In this document: piece by piece, positions 8,312 to 16,291 of the stretch | How positions within the stretch are numbered: the stretch's first letter is position 1 | Layout of the letters: each line of letters opens with the position of its first letter | Assembly (NCBI GenBank): GCA_020636105.1 | Contig: JACJYL010000002.1 | Span: 1,240,001 to 1,304,000, forward strand | Reading direction: 5' to 3' | Length of the DNA: 64,000 nucleotides | Source of the DNA: Lewinellaceae bacterium | GTDB lineage: Bacteria > Bacteroidota > Bacteroidia > Chitinophagales > Saprospiraceae | Position numbers and translations under genes: made by a program | Notes under the pieces: model-generated | What the model was told of the DNA's origin: nothing | The model's input: only the letters and a program-made list of their open reading frames with translations | Database searches by the model: none

Positions 8312-9526
8312 TTAAAACCCTATAGCCCAATGAATAAAGAAGACATTACCAGTGACTTCCTCCCCGTGTACGTCCGGCACATCTGGTTCGTCATGCGCAG
8401 CTTCCGCTGAACCACTTATTCTATAGCTAAATTTGAGTACTGTGCGCCAATCAAACCAATAATTAATACCTAAATCCAATTGGGTTTGATCTACTTCCCA
8501 CTCGGATCCTTCAGGTGTTATTAAAGTTGAATAGCGGCCTGCAAATTCAATATTTCTAATAAAATTATTATCTACCAGGGCAGGGCGCAAAGAAAGTTGA
8601 GCAAACCAGGTTGAACTGGAGTTGTCAAAAGTGATAAATTCTCCAGGATTTTCGTGATCCGGATATTCTGCATCATCCACTTTAACCGAGCTATATTGAG
8701 CCTTAAAATCAAGGACACTGCTCAGAGATGAAATCATCGTAACATAAGACATATCGAAGGCGAAGTGCAGTGCATTTACGTCCTCAAGTTTGGTCCCTGC
8801 TGCACCTACTTTTCCATACATACCTGAAAACCCCAATTCTAAGCTGGAGTTTGACATGGGGAATATTCCCAATCTACCGCCAATAGTTTTTCCTTTATTA
8901 TTATCAGGGAAAATAGCATGATGTAAGACTCCAGCTTCTTCAGGCTCTTCCACTCCATCATTTAGTTGAGAACCATTCACTGCATATATAGAATAATTTA
9001 GCTTTAAATTTCCAAGGTAGGAGCCACCTCTTAACTCAATCCCAATATCATTTGTGGGAATTATCCCATCATGACCGGCACCCAATGGACCGCCAGGAAA
9101 TTTATTAATCCAGGCGGGATGTAAATTGGGTACAAAAATCCCAAAAGGAACCAGAAATTTACCAGCTCTAACTGTAAGGCTTTTATTGAGAATATAAGAC
9201 ATGTTTGCATATTCCACACCAAATTCGACTTCCCCTCCTACAAGTTCCAACTCCAATTCACTTTCAAAAAGCAGTTTGTCAGATTGTTTATAGATAAAAA
9301 GTGGATTGAAAGACCCTCCAACAAAACTGAATTTTTCTTCAGTAACCTGTAACCCGGAATGGGCGTAACCTCGTAGTAAAAAACCGCTTGTCCCTGGCCT
9401 GTAGGAATCAATTTTCTGTGATAACGCTTGTATCTGCCCTATAGTATCTATTTCCTGAGCCTGTACATTTGCAGTAAAACCAAATACCAATGAAACCAGA
9501 GAGAATAATATTAAACGTACTTTCAT
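8312..9526 (-). CDS. outer-membrane porin-like beta-barrel
   Basis: This 404-residue protein has a signal peptide (cleavage near VQAQ, residue ~24) and a long series of alternating amphipathic strands ending in a C-terminal Phe (FFIHWAIGF), typical of outer-membrane barrels. Segments such as LTVRAGKFLVPFGIF and GIELRGGSYLGNLKLNYSIY resemble phosphate-selective (OprO/P-like) porins in Bacteroidota. What it passes is unknown. The pairing with two cytochromes c and His-rich lipoproteins suggests a role in a respiratory or metal-related envelope process. It is likely co-transcribed with the 142-residue cytochrome c gene upstream. Confidence 0.78.
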   Translation of the reverse strand: MKVRLILFSLVSLVFGFTANVQAQEIDTIGQIQALSQKIDSYRPGTSGFLLRGYAHSGLQVTEEKFSFVGGSFNPLFIYKQSDKLLFESELELELVGGEVEFGVEYANMSYILNKSLTVRAGKFLVPFGIFVPNLHPAWINKFPGGPLGAGHDGIIPTNDIGIELRGGSYLGNLKLNYSIYAVNGSQLNDGVEEPEEAGVLHHAIFPDNNKGKTIGGRLGIFPMSNSSLELGFSGMYGKVGAAGTKLEDVNALHFAFDMSYVTMISSLSSVLDFKAQYSSVKVDDAEYPDHENPGEFITFDNSSSTWFAQLSLRPALVDNNFIRNIEFAGRYSTLITPEGSEWEVDQTQLDLGINYWFDWRTVLKFSYRISGSAEAAHDEPDVPDVHGEEVTGNVFFIHWAIGF

Positions 9527-9575
9527 AATTGAATCTTTTTTTATTCACAATTTGTTATGAATTGGTTATAAAATA

Positions 9576-10004
9576 TCATTTTTTCAGAGTGGTAATATAA
9601 TTTACCAATTGCCATCGCTGCTCTTCTGTTAAAACAGTTTTATATGATGCCATTGGCGCTTTCCCTTCGGTTAATTTCCAATAGATTGCACCATCCGATT
9701 GTTTAAAAAAAGCTTCTTTTGTAAAATTGGCTGGCCGAGGTTTTAAACTCATGCCTGCCATACCATCCCCTTTACCTTTGTCTCCATGGCAAATGGCACA
9801 GTAAAGTTTGTAGAGCGATTTCCCTGAATCCGTTGCAGTTTTATCGGCCTTTAGTGGATTTTTTAAACTATTTGCGCTTTTCGGTGCGGTCCAGGATGAT
9901 TGCCCAAATGTCTCTTCGATTGGAACGGTGAGAGCAATCATTAAAACAATAAGTGTAAATATTCCTTTTCGGAACTTGTAAGAAGATTTTTTTTTATACA
10001 TCAT
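9576..10004 (-). CDS. class I cytochrome c
   Basis: This 142-residue secreted protein has an N-terminal membrane or signal segment (IFTLIVLMIALTVPI) and one haem-binding motif CAICH at 69-73. It has the class I sequence GDKGKGDGMAGMSLKPRPAN and a likely distal Met ligand, Met118 in APMASY. The C-terminal helix WQLVNYITTL completes the fold. It resembles small cbb3-oxidase-type or soluble electron carriers. It heads the porin/cytochrome group on the minus strand, with spaced GAATAT repeats in its upstream region (10083-10114). Confidence 0.88.
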   Translation of the reverse strand: MMYKKKSSYKFRKGIFTLIVLMIALTVPIEETFGQSSWTAPKSANSLKNPLKADKTATDSGKSLYKLYCAICHGDKGKGDGMAGMSLKPRPANFTKEAFFKQSDGAIYWKLTEGKAPMASYKTVLTEEQRWQLVNYITTLKK

Positions 10005-10082
10005 GATATATTTTTGAGTGTAAACTGATACGAAAGTGTAGGCCCACGCCTATTTATTCCTTTCCAGATATATTAATCAAGA

Positions 10083-10114
10083 GAATATTTCTGTGAATAT
10101 TTGTTTGAGAATAT
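10083..10114. promoter_or_regulatory. three spaced GAATAT repeats upstream of the cytochrome c gene
   Basis: GAATAT occurs at 10083-10088, 10095-10100 and 10109-10114, with start-to-start distances of 12 and 14 bases, in the gap between uspA and the cytochrome c gene. Regular spacing upstream of a gene start suggests a protein-binding array. The region is AT-rich, so chance is possible. No regulator can be named. Confidence 0.3.
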
Positions 10115-10129
10115 CCCTTTTAAAAAAAA

Positions 10130-10963
10130 CTATAATTTTATACTCAATACTGGCAGGATCGATTGATTGGCTACCTTTTCAGCGATGCCAGATGAGAACA
10201 ATCGTTGTAGGCCACTTTTTCCGTGAGTACAAATCGCGATCAAATCCATTGATTTTTTAACTGTAAATTCTTTTATCCCTTCCTCGATGGATGTGGCATT
10301 GATAACGTTCCTGGAACAGCTATCTTCTCGATTACAGTGTGTCATAACTCGATCCATATTTTGAGAAGTCTCAGCAGATTCCTCAAATTGACCAGGAGTA
10401 TTGATAAAAAGTAGATCAATGTGCGCTTCAAGCACATCAGCAAAATCTGTTAATGTATGAAACGAAGCTCTGGACACATCTCTAAAGTCTGAAACAAAAA
10501 CGATGTTTTTTACAGGAGTCTTAATAGGTTTTTTAATTATTAAGACAGGTACAGTTGCATTTCTTAGAATAAATTGGGCATTGCTCCCAATAATTTTTTT
10601 TAACAATCCTTTTGAACCATTCGACCCCATGACTAAAAAATCGTGATTCCGATCTTTAATATGTAAGAATAATTCTTCCCATTTTGGGACATAAACCAAA
10701 GAATTTTTGGCTCTTACATTGCTGTTTTTGGCTTTATCAACCCATTGCACTAAATTGGAACTAGCGAAACTAATAGCACGAAGTGTATCCGGATATAATT
10801 TTTCTTTCTCCTTTGGCAACTTTACCCAATCTACATGAGTTTCAAGCAAATGAAAAAAATTAATTTTCGCCCCAGACATTTGACCAAGCTGTATCCCATA
10901 TTCCGCTGCAGCATTGGCGCATGCTGAAAAATCTGTTGTGATGAGGATGTTTTTCATTATCAT
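10130..10963 (-). CDS. universal stress protein, two tandem Usp domains
   Basis: This 277-residue protein contains two UspA folds. The first runs from KNILITTDFSACANAAAEYG to the ATP-loop-like FLVMGSNGSKGLLKKIIGSN with VPVLIIKK. The second begins KNIVFVSDFRDVSRAS and ends DLIAICTHGKSGLQRLFSSG with LPVLSIKL. Both keep the G-x2-G-x(8-9)-G type nucleotide loop. Usp proteins act in the cytosol in stress or low-oxygen responses. A second in-frame ATG lies two codons on. The start overlaps the stop of the upstream ATC-hydrolase-like gene by one base (TAATG), so the two are translationally coupled. Confidence 0.9.
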   Translation of the reverse strand: MIMKNILITTDFSACANAAAEYGIQLGQMSGAKINFFHLLETHVDWVKLPKEKEKLYPDTLRAISFASSNLVQWVDKAKNSNVRAKNSLVYVPKWEELFLHIKDRNHDFLVMGSNGSKGLLKKIIGSNAQFILRNATVPVLIIKKPIKTPVKNIVFVSDFRDVSRASFHTLTDFADVLEAHIDLLFINTPGQFEESAETSQNMDRVMTHCNREDSCSRNVINATSIEEGIKEFTVKKSMDLIAICTHGKSGLQRLFSSGIAEKVANQSILPVLSIKL

Positions 10964-11610
10964 TATTTTTTTTTCAAATCAGCATCATTTACCTTCCATC
11001 TAAAATCACATTTATCAAATCCTTCTGCTATACTTCCTGTTCTTTCTAATTCGGAATTCCATAATTGAGCTAAAGGAAAATCAAGGGCACACCAGGTATT
11101 TGAACAAAAGGATGAAAGTTTATGTGCTTTAAAATAATCTGCTACCGGGCATTTTGTACAATTAAACCCAACCATTGAGTAATCTGTCTGAACTTCTTCC
11201 CAATGATAAGAAGGGCTATTAAATGGAAAAAACCTGAACAATTGGGTAGCTTTTAGTACCCTGTCATAACCACTTCGATTTCCTCCCTTAGCTATCCACC
11301 ATGAAAATTTCCCCATTTTTTTGTAAACCTGCCATGCAATATCATAAAACAACTGGGTTGCAACTTTTTCATTTTGACCTCTTGCTGTGACTTCCACATA
11401 AAAGCCTCTGGACATAGCAGCAAGGTGTACCATGATTGCTCCTCCCAGGGTCGGCATTTTAGGCACTTCTTTTTTAAATTGTAAATACCTTTGCCAATAG
11501 CCATCCAGTATTTCCTGAATTTCTTTAAAATTATATTGACTAATTAACACTTTTTGAGCAGCGCTTGCAGCCTGCCATTTAAACCACTGTAAAATTAGTA
11601 TTCGAATCAT
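10963..11610 (-). CDS. L-2-amino-thiazoline-4-carboxylate hydrolase family protein
   Basis: This 215-residue cytosolic protein matches the ATC_hydrolase family in its C-terminal half: VGFNCTKCPVADYFKAHKL, then FCSNTWCALDFPLAQLWN, and EGFDKCDFRWK. The conserved Cys residues are kept. The founding enzyme opens 2-amino-thiazoline-4-carboxylate on the way to L-cysteine, but most family members are uncharacterised and Cys-rich, so another thiol or metal chemistry is possible. It lies between a PII gene (20 bases upstream) and uspA (one-base overlap), forming a three-gene unit. Confidence 0.78.
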   Translation of the reverse strand: MIRILILQWFKWQAASAAQKVLISQYNFKEIQEILDGYWQRYLQFKKEVPKMPTLGGAIMVHLAAMSRGFYVEVTARGQNEKVATQLFYDIAWQVYKKMGKFSWWIAKGGNRSGYDRVLKATQLFRFFPFNSPSYHWEEVQTDYSMVGFNCTKCPVADYFKAHKLSSFCSNTWCALDFPLAQLWNSELERTGSIAEGFDKCDFRWKVNDADLKKK

Positions 11611-11630
11611 ATTGATATTATTGTAGAAAA

Positions 11631-11969
11631 TTAATAGGCTTCTTCTCCTTTTTTTCCATTCCGAACTTTGTATAATTCCCCCACATCAACTGTGTATATA
11701 ATTCCATCGCCTGATCGTCCTGTTTTACCATATTTTTGAATAATTTTTATTATTTGTTCGGCGTCATTTTCAGGGCAGACTATTTCGATCTTTACAACTT
11801 TACTGTGCATAAAAGGGAATTTGAAACTAGGAAAATCTACATCGGGATCAGTATACATTCCTGTTCCTTCACTTTCCGTTAAAGTCATGCAACAAAAACC
11901 ATTGGTTCTTAAAGCTTTGCATACCTCAGGTACTTTTATGTGCCTTATAAATGCTTTGATTTCTTTCAT
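11631..11969 (-). CDS. PII-like signalling protein (metal-linked group)
   Basis: This 112-residue protein has the PII ferredoxin-like fold order: MKEIKAFIRHIKVPEVCKAL, a T-loop region, VVKIEIVCPENDAEQIIKII, then the B-loop KTGRSGDGIIYTVDVGELY and C-loop VRNGKKGEEAY. The B- and C-loops are well preserved. The T-loop (TGMYTDPDVDFPSFKFPFMH) is shaped differently from GlnB, and its Tyr does not lie in the usual uridylylation context. It is therefore a divergent PII, like the one at 21909-22247. PII-like proteins linked to metal pumps are described. Partner and ligand are unknown. Confidence 0.85.
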   Translation of the reverse strand: MKEIKAFIRHIKVPEVCKALRTNGFCCMTLTESEGTGMYTDPDVDFPSFKFPFMHSKVVKIEIVCPENDAEQIIKIIQKYGKTGRSGDGIIYTVDVGELYKVRNGKKGEEAY

Positions 11970-12018
11970 GATAAGTGGTATTTTTGAATAAATTTATTGT
12001 GTATAAACTTAAGTTGAA

Positions 12019-12282
12019 TTAAATTTCTTTGCAGCACCCTTTAATTCCTTTTTCATTTTCTTTTCCAAGTACTTTTTTCATAATAACCAGATAAAGATTT
12101 CTGTAATCTGACTCTATCAAGTCAGCCACATCAAATGTTAATTTTGGATCTGAAATGATCAAAGTCAACATCACTTCCAGCGTTTCATTAAATAATTGTT
12201 CGTCGTTTTCCAGAACCTGGAAGAGATTTTCCTTTCCCTCCGGCGTTTGAAAATATTCGTGACTTAAAAGCGGTGAATACAT
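12019..12282 (-). CDS. small soluble protein with C-terminal Cys-Cys, paralogue of 5530-5802
   Basis: This 87-residue protein starts at the ATG at 12282. An in-frame TTG at 12318 would add twelve residues, but the ATG makes the Met-to-LEND distance identical to the paralogue at 5530-5802. The shared core is QVLENDEQLFNETLEVMLTL, then ISDPKLTFDVADLIESDYRN, with a C-terminal GIKGCCKEI. No membrane segment is seen. The CC end and location among metal genes suggest metal binding in the cytosol (inference). It is the first small gene upstream of the PII/ATC-hydrolase/uspA unit. Confidence 0.72.
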   Translation of the reverse strand: MYSPLLSHEYFQTPEGKENLFQVLENDEQLFNETLEVMLTLIISDPKLTFDVADLIESDYRNLYLVIMKKVLGKENEKGIKGCCKEI

Positions 12283-12442
12283 GGTTGCATGATTTTTAGT
12301 GCTGAAGAAAGTGTTCAATTAACTGTGCCTGTGAGCTTCTAAATCCTTGATAATCAATAACAATTTGAACTTTGAACCTGGAACTTTGAACAGACCCGTG
12401 CTGAACATCGTGATGGCCTGCCTTTTTTTTCATTTCACTATC

Positions 12443-12877
12443 CTAATCTTTATTCATATCCATTTTCATTCCCTTATCCGTCATCATTTTCATGCATGAT
12501 TCCATACATTCATCGCTCATCATTTCTTCCTGGTTCATCATTTTCATCATTTGCTCCATCATTTTCCCATCCTTCATCATATCACTCATCATGTTGTTCA
12601 TCATTGCCGGTTTGTCCTTCATCATTTTCATCATGGTACCATCTCCCATCATCATTCCCATCATTTCATCGTTGCCTTTCATCATCATCATCGCATGATC
12701 GTTCGACTTCATTCTGTTCATAAATTCGGTCATCATTTCATGGTCTTCCAAAATAGCACCAAATAATTGGTCTTTAGTTTCTGTAATTTCAAGTAGGGAG
12801 TTGACGTCAGTTTGTTGATCACAGCTCGACAAGAAAAAAGTAAATACTACGAGAAAAAAAATAATAGTCTTTTTCAT
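12443..12877 (-). CDS. Met-rich lipoprotein, putative periplasmic Cu(I) buffer
   Basis: This 144-residue protein has a lipoprotein signal (lipobox LSSC, Cys19) followed by a mature part with 39 Met residues by my count, mostly as MM pairs separated by two or three residues (DGTMMKMMKDKPAMMNNMM is one stretch), and one Cys pair ECMESC. Clustered Met is the usual soft ligand set for Cu(I) or Ag(I) in the periplasm. It follows the spermidine-synthase-like membrane protein gene with a 15-base gap, so co-transcription is likely. I know no exact family name. Confidence 0.8.
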   Translation of the reverse strand: MKKTIIFFLVVFTFFLSSCDQQTDVNSLLEITETKDQLFGAILEDHEMMTEFMNRMKSNDHAMMMMKGNDEMMGMMMGDGTMMKMMKDKPAMMNNMMSDMMKDGKMMEQMMKMMNQEEMMSDECMESCMKMMTDKGMKMDMNKD

Positions 12878-12892
12878 GATTCAATGTTTTTA

Positions 12893-15247
12893 TTATGTTT
12901 TAAAAATCATCTTGTACCCAATTACCAGTAAAATAAGCAGCCCATACCCAATAAGTCCCAATAGAAACACCATTTTGTAGCCAATGGAAATAGCGATTAC
13001 AATAGCAAATACAGACGCAGCAACGCCTGCCATACTCGAAACTCCCAATAAAATAGGAATTGCCTTTTTATCTTGGTATGTGATACCCATTTTAAGGATT
13101 ATTGGAAAGGGCATCCCAATAAAAAAGGATGGCAAAAGTAGAAGCAGCGCTATTTCCATTCCTGACAAATGAGATTTTGAAATGGAAAGCAAAATAAATA
13201 CCGTAATCAAACTGGCAACAATAATTGCGGATGTTGCTATCATCAAAGCCTTTGGCAGAGAGGTTTTGAAAAAACTGGTTAATAAACTTCCCAGCCCGTT
13301 GCCAAGCAAAAATGCAAATAACAATAAGGAAAATGATTGTGTTGGGTTTGAAAGCCTTAAGTTTAAAATTTGAAATAAATAGGCCTGGACAAAAAAGTAA
13401 GAAAAACCAAGTATCATTACCATGAAGGTCAGGTACCCAAAACTATTTAACTTTTTAGTTTTATCATCACTATTGATGGAAACCACTTTCCAGCCTATAA
13501 TTATTTTGTATAGAACCCAGGCAATGATCGCAAAACCCAGCCAGAGTGGAATGGATAAGGCTTCCGGAATACCTCGAGTATAATTGAAAAAGAAAGGCGT
13601 GTTGTCATAGGAAGGGCTAAGGTTGTGCATGGAAGCTTCCCAAATTTTGCTATAGGCATATTTTCCCTTGGAAATATCATATAACAGGTTGTCAAACATG
13701 TACCAGGTATTATTGATATCTTTTGAACTTGTTTCATTGCCATTAATCTGATCGATATAAGGAAAGAAAAATATATCCCCGTCCATTTGATGATGATGAG
13801 CGGCGGCATGGATTTCTTCGATCCTTTCAGGGGTGAAAACATTTTTTCGAATGGCCATTACCGGGTTCATACCATTGGAAATAAGGTAAACGCTCTTTAA
13901 GGCTTCATCAGTTGAAATTCCTTTGCTGGTTTGTAATTCCAAATAATTGGCCAGCATTTTATAAGCTTCACTTTTCCCGTGCATCGTGAAGAAAATTATC
14001 CCTTCTTCGGTCAACGATTCCAGATAGTCATTAAGTGCTTCAACAGTAAAAAGGTAATTCTCTGTCAGGCCGTAAAAGTCAGCACCACGTCCTCCTTTTG
14101 TGATGGGAATTGTGAGTAAGATGGCATCATATTTACTATTACCCTCTTTGACAAAATTCCTGCCTTCGTTAAGAAAAATCTCAATATTATCCTTTCCTCC
14201 AAACGTCGGCTGATTGAAATTTTCCATTAATTCAACAAAGGATGGATTCACTTCTACCGCCTTAATAAATTTAAATCCGGCAATCCATGAAGCAGCAATA
14301 TCTATCCCTCCGCCAGGGCCAATTATCAATGCAGTATCTTTTTCATTTTCTTCTAGATAATTCAGCGAAAAAAAAGCAGGAAATCCACCTAACTCATTCA
14401 GTAATTTAGTGGTATCACTTAATAATTCATCAATGTTGATTACGCTTGTTCCTGCTGCTCCATCTATGAATAAGACTTCAGATTCAGATTTATCCTGGTA
14501 AGTAAATTGAACCAAATCTGTCTTGCCAAAAGCACTCCATTGACTTGCCAGGATTTTAGTTTCTACGCCAGGACTTTTCATTAGCCTTAACATATCTTTT
14601 GATGGGTCATCAGCAATGGGTACGTTGGACAAAACTTTTTCTCCTCCAATAAATAAAATCAATAATAGGAAAGCGATGGCTGCAATGCCAATCTTTGAAA
14701 AACCTTGCTTATAGGATAAAATATGAATGACAAATGCCAATACCATAATTGAGGCAGCAATACCTATTACAAACCCAAGGTTTAATGAATTCAATAACAG
14801 GACAGAAAGTAGAGCTCCCAAGGCAGCTCCTAACAAATCAAAACCATATAAAAGAGCAATATGCTTTTTGTTGTTTTGAAATAGATGGGCATATATGAAA
14901 CCTATAAAAATGAAAGGAAGTGTTGATAAAATTATAAAAAAAAGTAGGCCGGCATTGGCATTTGAAAAAATACCAAGCCTGGGAAGAACCAGTAGTGTGA
15001 GATAGCTGAACAATAAACTACCGGGCACAAAGGCAAACCAATTATTGATTGATTCTCCAACTTTATCTGAACTTTTTGAATACCACATTTGTCCTATCCC
15101 AAGTCCTAAAATGGAAAAGGCAATAATAATAAGCACAAAATGATAACTCAACATATAAGAGAACAGTCGGGAAAGACTAATCTCAAAAATAATAGTTCCT
15201 GAGGTTAAAAGAAAAATGATGGATATAATTGAAATATACCGTTTCAT
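12893..15247 (-). CDS. polytopic membrane protein with spermidine-synthase-like domain
   Basis: This 784-residue protein has three parts. Residues ~1-215 contain about seven membrane helices. Residues ~220-530 hold a soluble Rossmann-type domain related to polyamine aminopropyltransferases (LIIGPGGGIDIAASWIAG, KAVEVNPSFVELM, NIEIFLNEGRNF, YDAILLTI). Residues ~560-784 hold a second set of helices. The nucleotide-binding loop GPGGG is clear. Such membrane-linked SpeE-like proteins are common and their substrates are mostly unknown. The C-terminal soluble insert has a HAAAHHHQ cluster. It precedes the Met-rich lipoprotein gene, which may hint at a metal connection, but this is inference. Confidence 0.82.
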   Translation of the reverse strand: MKRYISIISIIFLLTSGTIIFEISLSRLFSYMLSYHFVLIIIAFSILGLGIGQMWYSKSSDKVGESINNWFAFVPGSLLFSYLTLLVLPRLGIFSNANAGLLFFIILSTLPFIFIGFIYAHLFQNNKKHIALLYGFDLLGAALGALLSVLLLNSLNLGFVIGIAASIMVLAFVIHILSYKQGFSKIGIAAIAFLLLILFIGGEKVLSNVPIADDPSKDMLRLMKSPGVETKILASQWSAFGKTDLVQFTYQDKSESEVLFIDGAAGTSVINIDELLSDTTKLLNELGGFPAFFSLNYLEENEKDTALIIGPGGGIDIAASWIAGFKFIKAVEVNPSFVELMENFNQPTFGGKDNIEIFLNEGRNFVKEGNSKYDAILLTIPITKGGRGADFYGLTENYLFTVEALNDYLESLTEEGIIFFTMHGKSEAYKMLANYLELQTSKGISTDEALKSVYLISNGMNPVMAIRKNVFTPERIEEIHAAAHHHQMDGDIFFFPYIDQINGNETSSKDINNTWYMFDNLLYDISKGKYAYSKIWEASMHNLSPSYDNTPFFFNYTRGIPEALSIPLWLGFAIIAWVLYKIIIGWKVVSINSDDKTKKLNSFGYLTFMVMILGFSYFFVQAYLFQILNLRLSNPTQSFSLLLFAFLLGNGLGSLLTSFFKTSLPKALMIATSAIIVASLITVFILLSISKSHLSGMEIALLLLLPSFFIGMPFPIILKMGITYQDKKAIPILLGVSSMAGVAASVFAIVIAISIGYKMVFLLGLIGYGLLILLVIGYKMIFKT

Positions 15248-15545
15248 ATTTACTCAAATTTTGATTGGCCCGTATTGATAATTTATACCAATGGCTTTCA
15301 AACTGTCAACCGATGAATGCTTGAGCTATAATCGTTTTGAAAAAAGTGTGTAAAATTGGCTTCGATCTTTAAACTAAAATCTTAAAAAAGAATCAATGAT
15401 TATTTGAATAACAAAAAGGCCTTATTATTCCTTAACTATTTAATAATCATAAATTTACGGCTAAATATTAACGATTTATTGTCTTTTTTTGGGAGATGTT
15501 TATACAATCTTGTTAAGTATGAAAAAATCGAAACGAATGGATTAA

Positions 15546-15659
15546 GTAAAGTTCAATATTGAGGCTAATTTGTCGGCCGAATCATTTAAGGCACGTCGCT
15601 TCAATTACAGTTTTCGGAGAATACCGTTAAGCAGTATGTTCTATCTGGCAATTAAATAA
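15546..15659 (+). pseudogene. remnant of an IS transposase (C-terminal DDE segment)
   Basis: In the 630-base stretch without an intact gene between 15248 and 15877, the plus strand reads KFNIEANLSAESFKARRFNY followed by SFRRIPLSSMFYLAIK and a stop, with a stop just before it. The NxSAESF core followed by a basic segment and an aromatic end recalls the C-terminal part of Bacteroidota transposases of the ISAon1 kind (N-ASAESFNAK). No upstream domain survives. The rest of the stretch is AT-rich and holds nothing else I can support apart from the promoter-like box near 15864. Confidence 0.55.
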
Positions 15660-15863
15660 CCAGAACTTTTCCTATTTACTTTTATTATTAGATTCAGAAC
15701 TGACAACTATTTTCATCCTCCTTTAAGCGAACAATTAAATGAGGAAAGCTAGGAAAAAAACTAACCCTCCTAAAAATGTTACCAGAACCATCAATAGAAC
15801 ACCACCAACTAAAGGAAGGTAACTTTAAAGGCCATTATACAATTTACAAACACATTTTTTTGT

Positions 15864-15871
15864 TATCTTTG
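15864..15871 (+). promoter_or_regulatory. candidate -7 box (TATCTTTG) just before the DUF6660-like gene
   Basis: TATCTTTG fits the Bacteroidota -7 consensus TAnnTTTG. The ATG of the next gene starts six bases after it, so the transcript would have almost no leader. No convincing TTG lies at the -33 distance. It is a candidate only. Confidence 0.35.
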
Positions 15872-15877
15872 CAACTT

Positions 15878-16219
15878 ATGAAAATAACAATCCACATATT
15901 CATCATATACATGCTGGCGTTATCGCTCGTACCCTGCGGCGATGGGGGTGGTGGAATCGTGGAAATAACTAATCTACTCTTTGGAGAAGAATATCAGGAT
16001 ATTTCAGATCATGAGCAACATTCCAATGACTGTGGAGATGACCCATGTTCACCTTTTTGCATTTGTAGCTGTTGCTCCCCTGCTTTAGATATTCCTACAA
16101 AATTACCTTTCCATATAAAATTTCTTCCTCCAATACCAGTAAAAGCATCTTCTTTTCTTTCTAATATTATCCATTCCTCTTTCCACTCTTCCATCTGGCA
16201 ACCGCCCAAATTTAGTTAG
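15878..16219 (+). CDS. DUF6660-like Cys-rich secreted protein
   Basis: This 113-residue protein starts at the ATG at 15878; an upstream in-frame Met at 15776 lacks a signal-like N-terminus. It has an N-terminal hydrophobic segment (IHIFIIYMLALSLVP), then a Cys/His/Asp region (DHEQHSNDCGDDPCSPFCIC, then SCCSP), and ends in an aromatic tail WQPPKFS. This pattern matches the small DUF6660 proteins found upstream of CusA/CzcA pumps in Bacteroidota, and a CusA gene does follow 72 bases later. The Cys cluster suggests periplasmic metal binding. A second, more diverged copy lies at 25157-25468. Confidence 0.75.
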   Translation: MKITIHIFIIYMLALSLVPCGDGGGGIVEITNLLFGEEYQDISDHEQHSNDCGDDPCSPFCICSCCSPALDIPTKLPFHIKFLPPIPVKASSFLSNIIHSSFHSSIWQPPKFS

Positions 16220-16291
16220 ATCATTTTCGCAGGCTAACCTATGCCTGTATATCTCATTTTTTTATTGGTTTAACTAAATATCACATTCAAT

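Noticed and set aside
12319..12442. Repeated AACTTTGAAC words
   Set aside because: They are short, imperfect and in an AT-rich gap; no second full copy is in view.
12492..12766. Several plus-strand frames opposite the Met-rich lipoprotein, rich in Ile, Ser or His
   Set aside because: They are mirror images of the repeated Met codons (CAT/ATG) on the minus strand and have no independent support.
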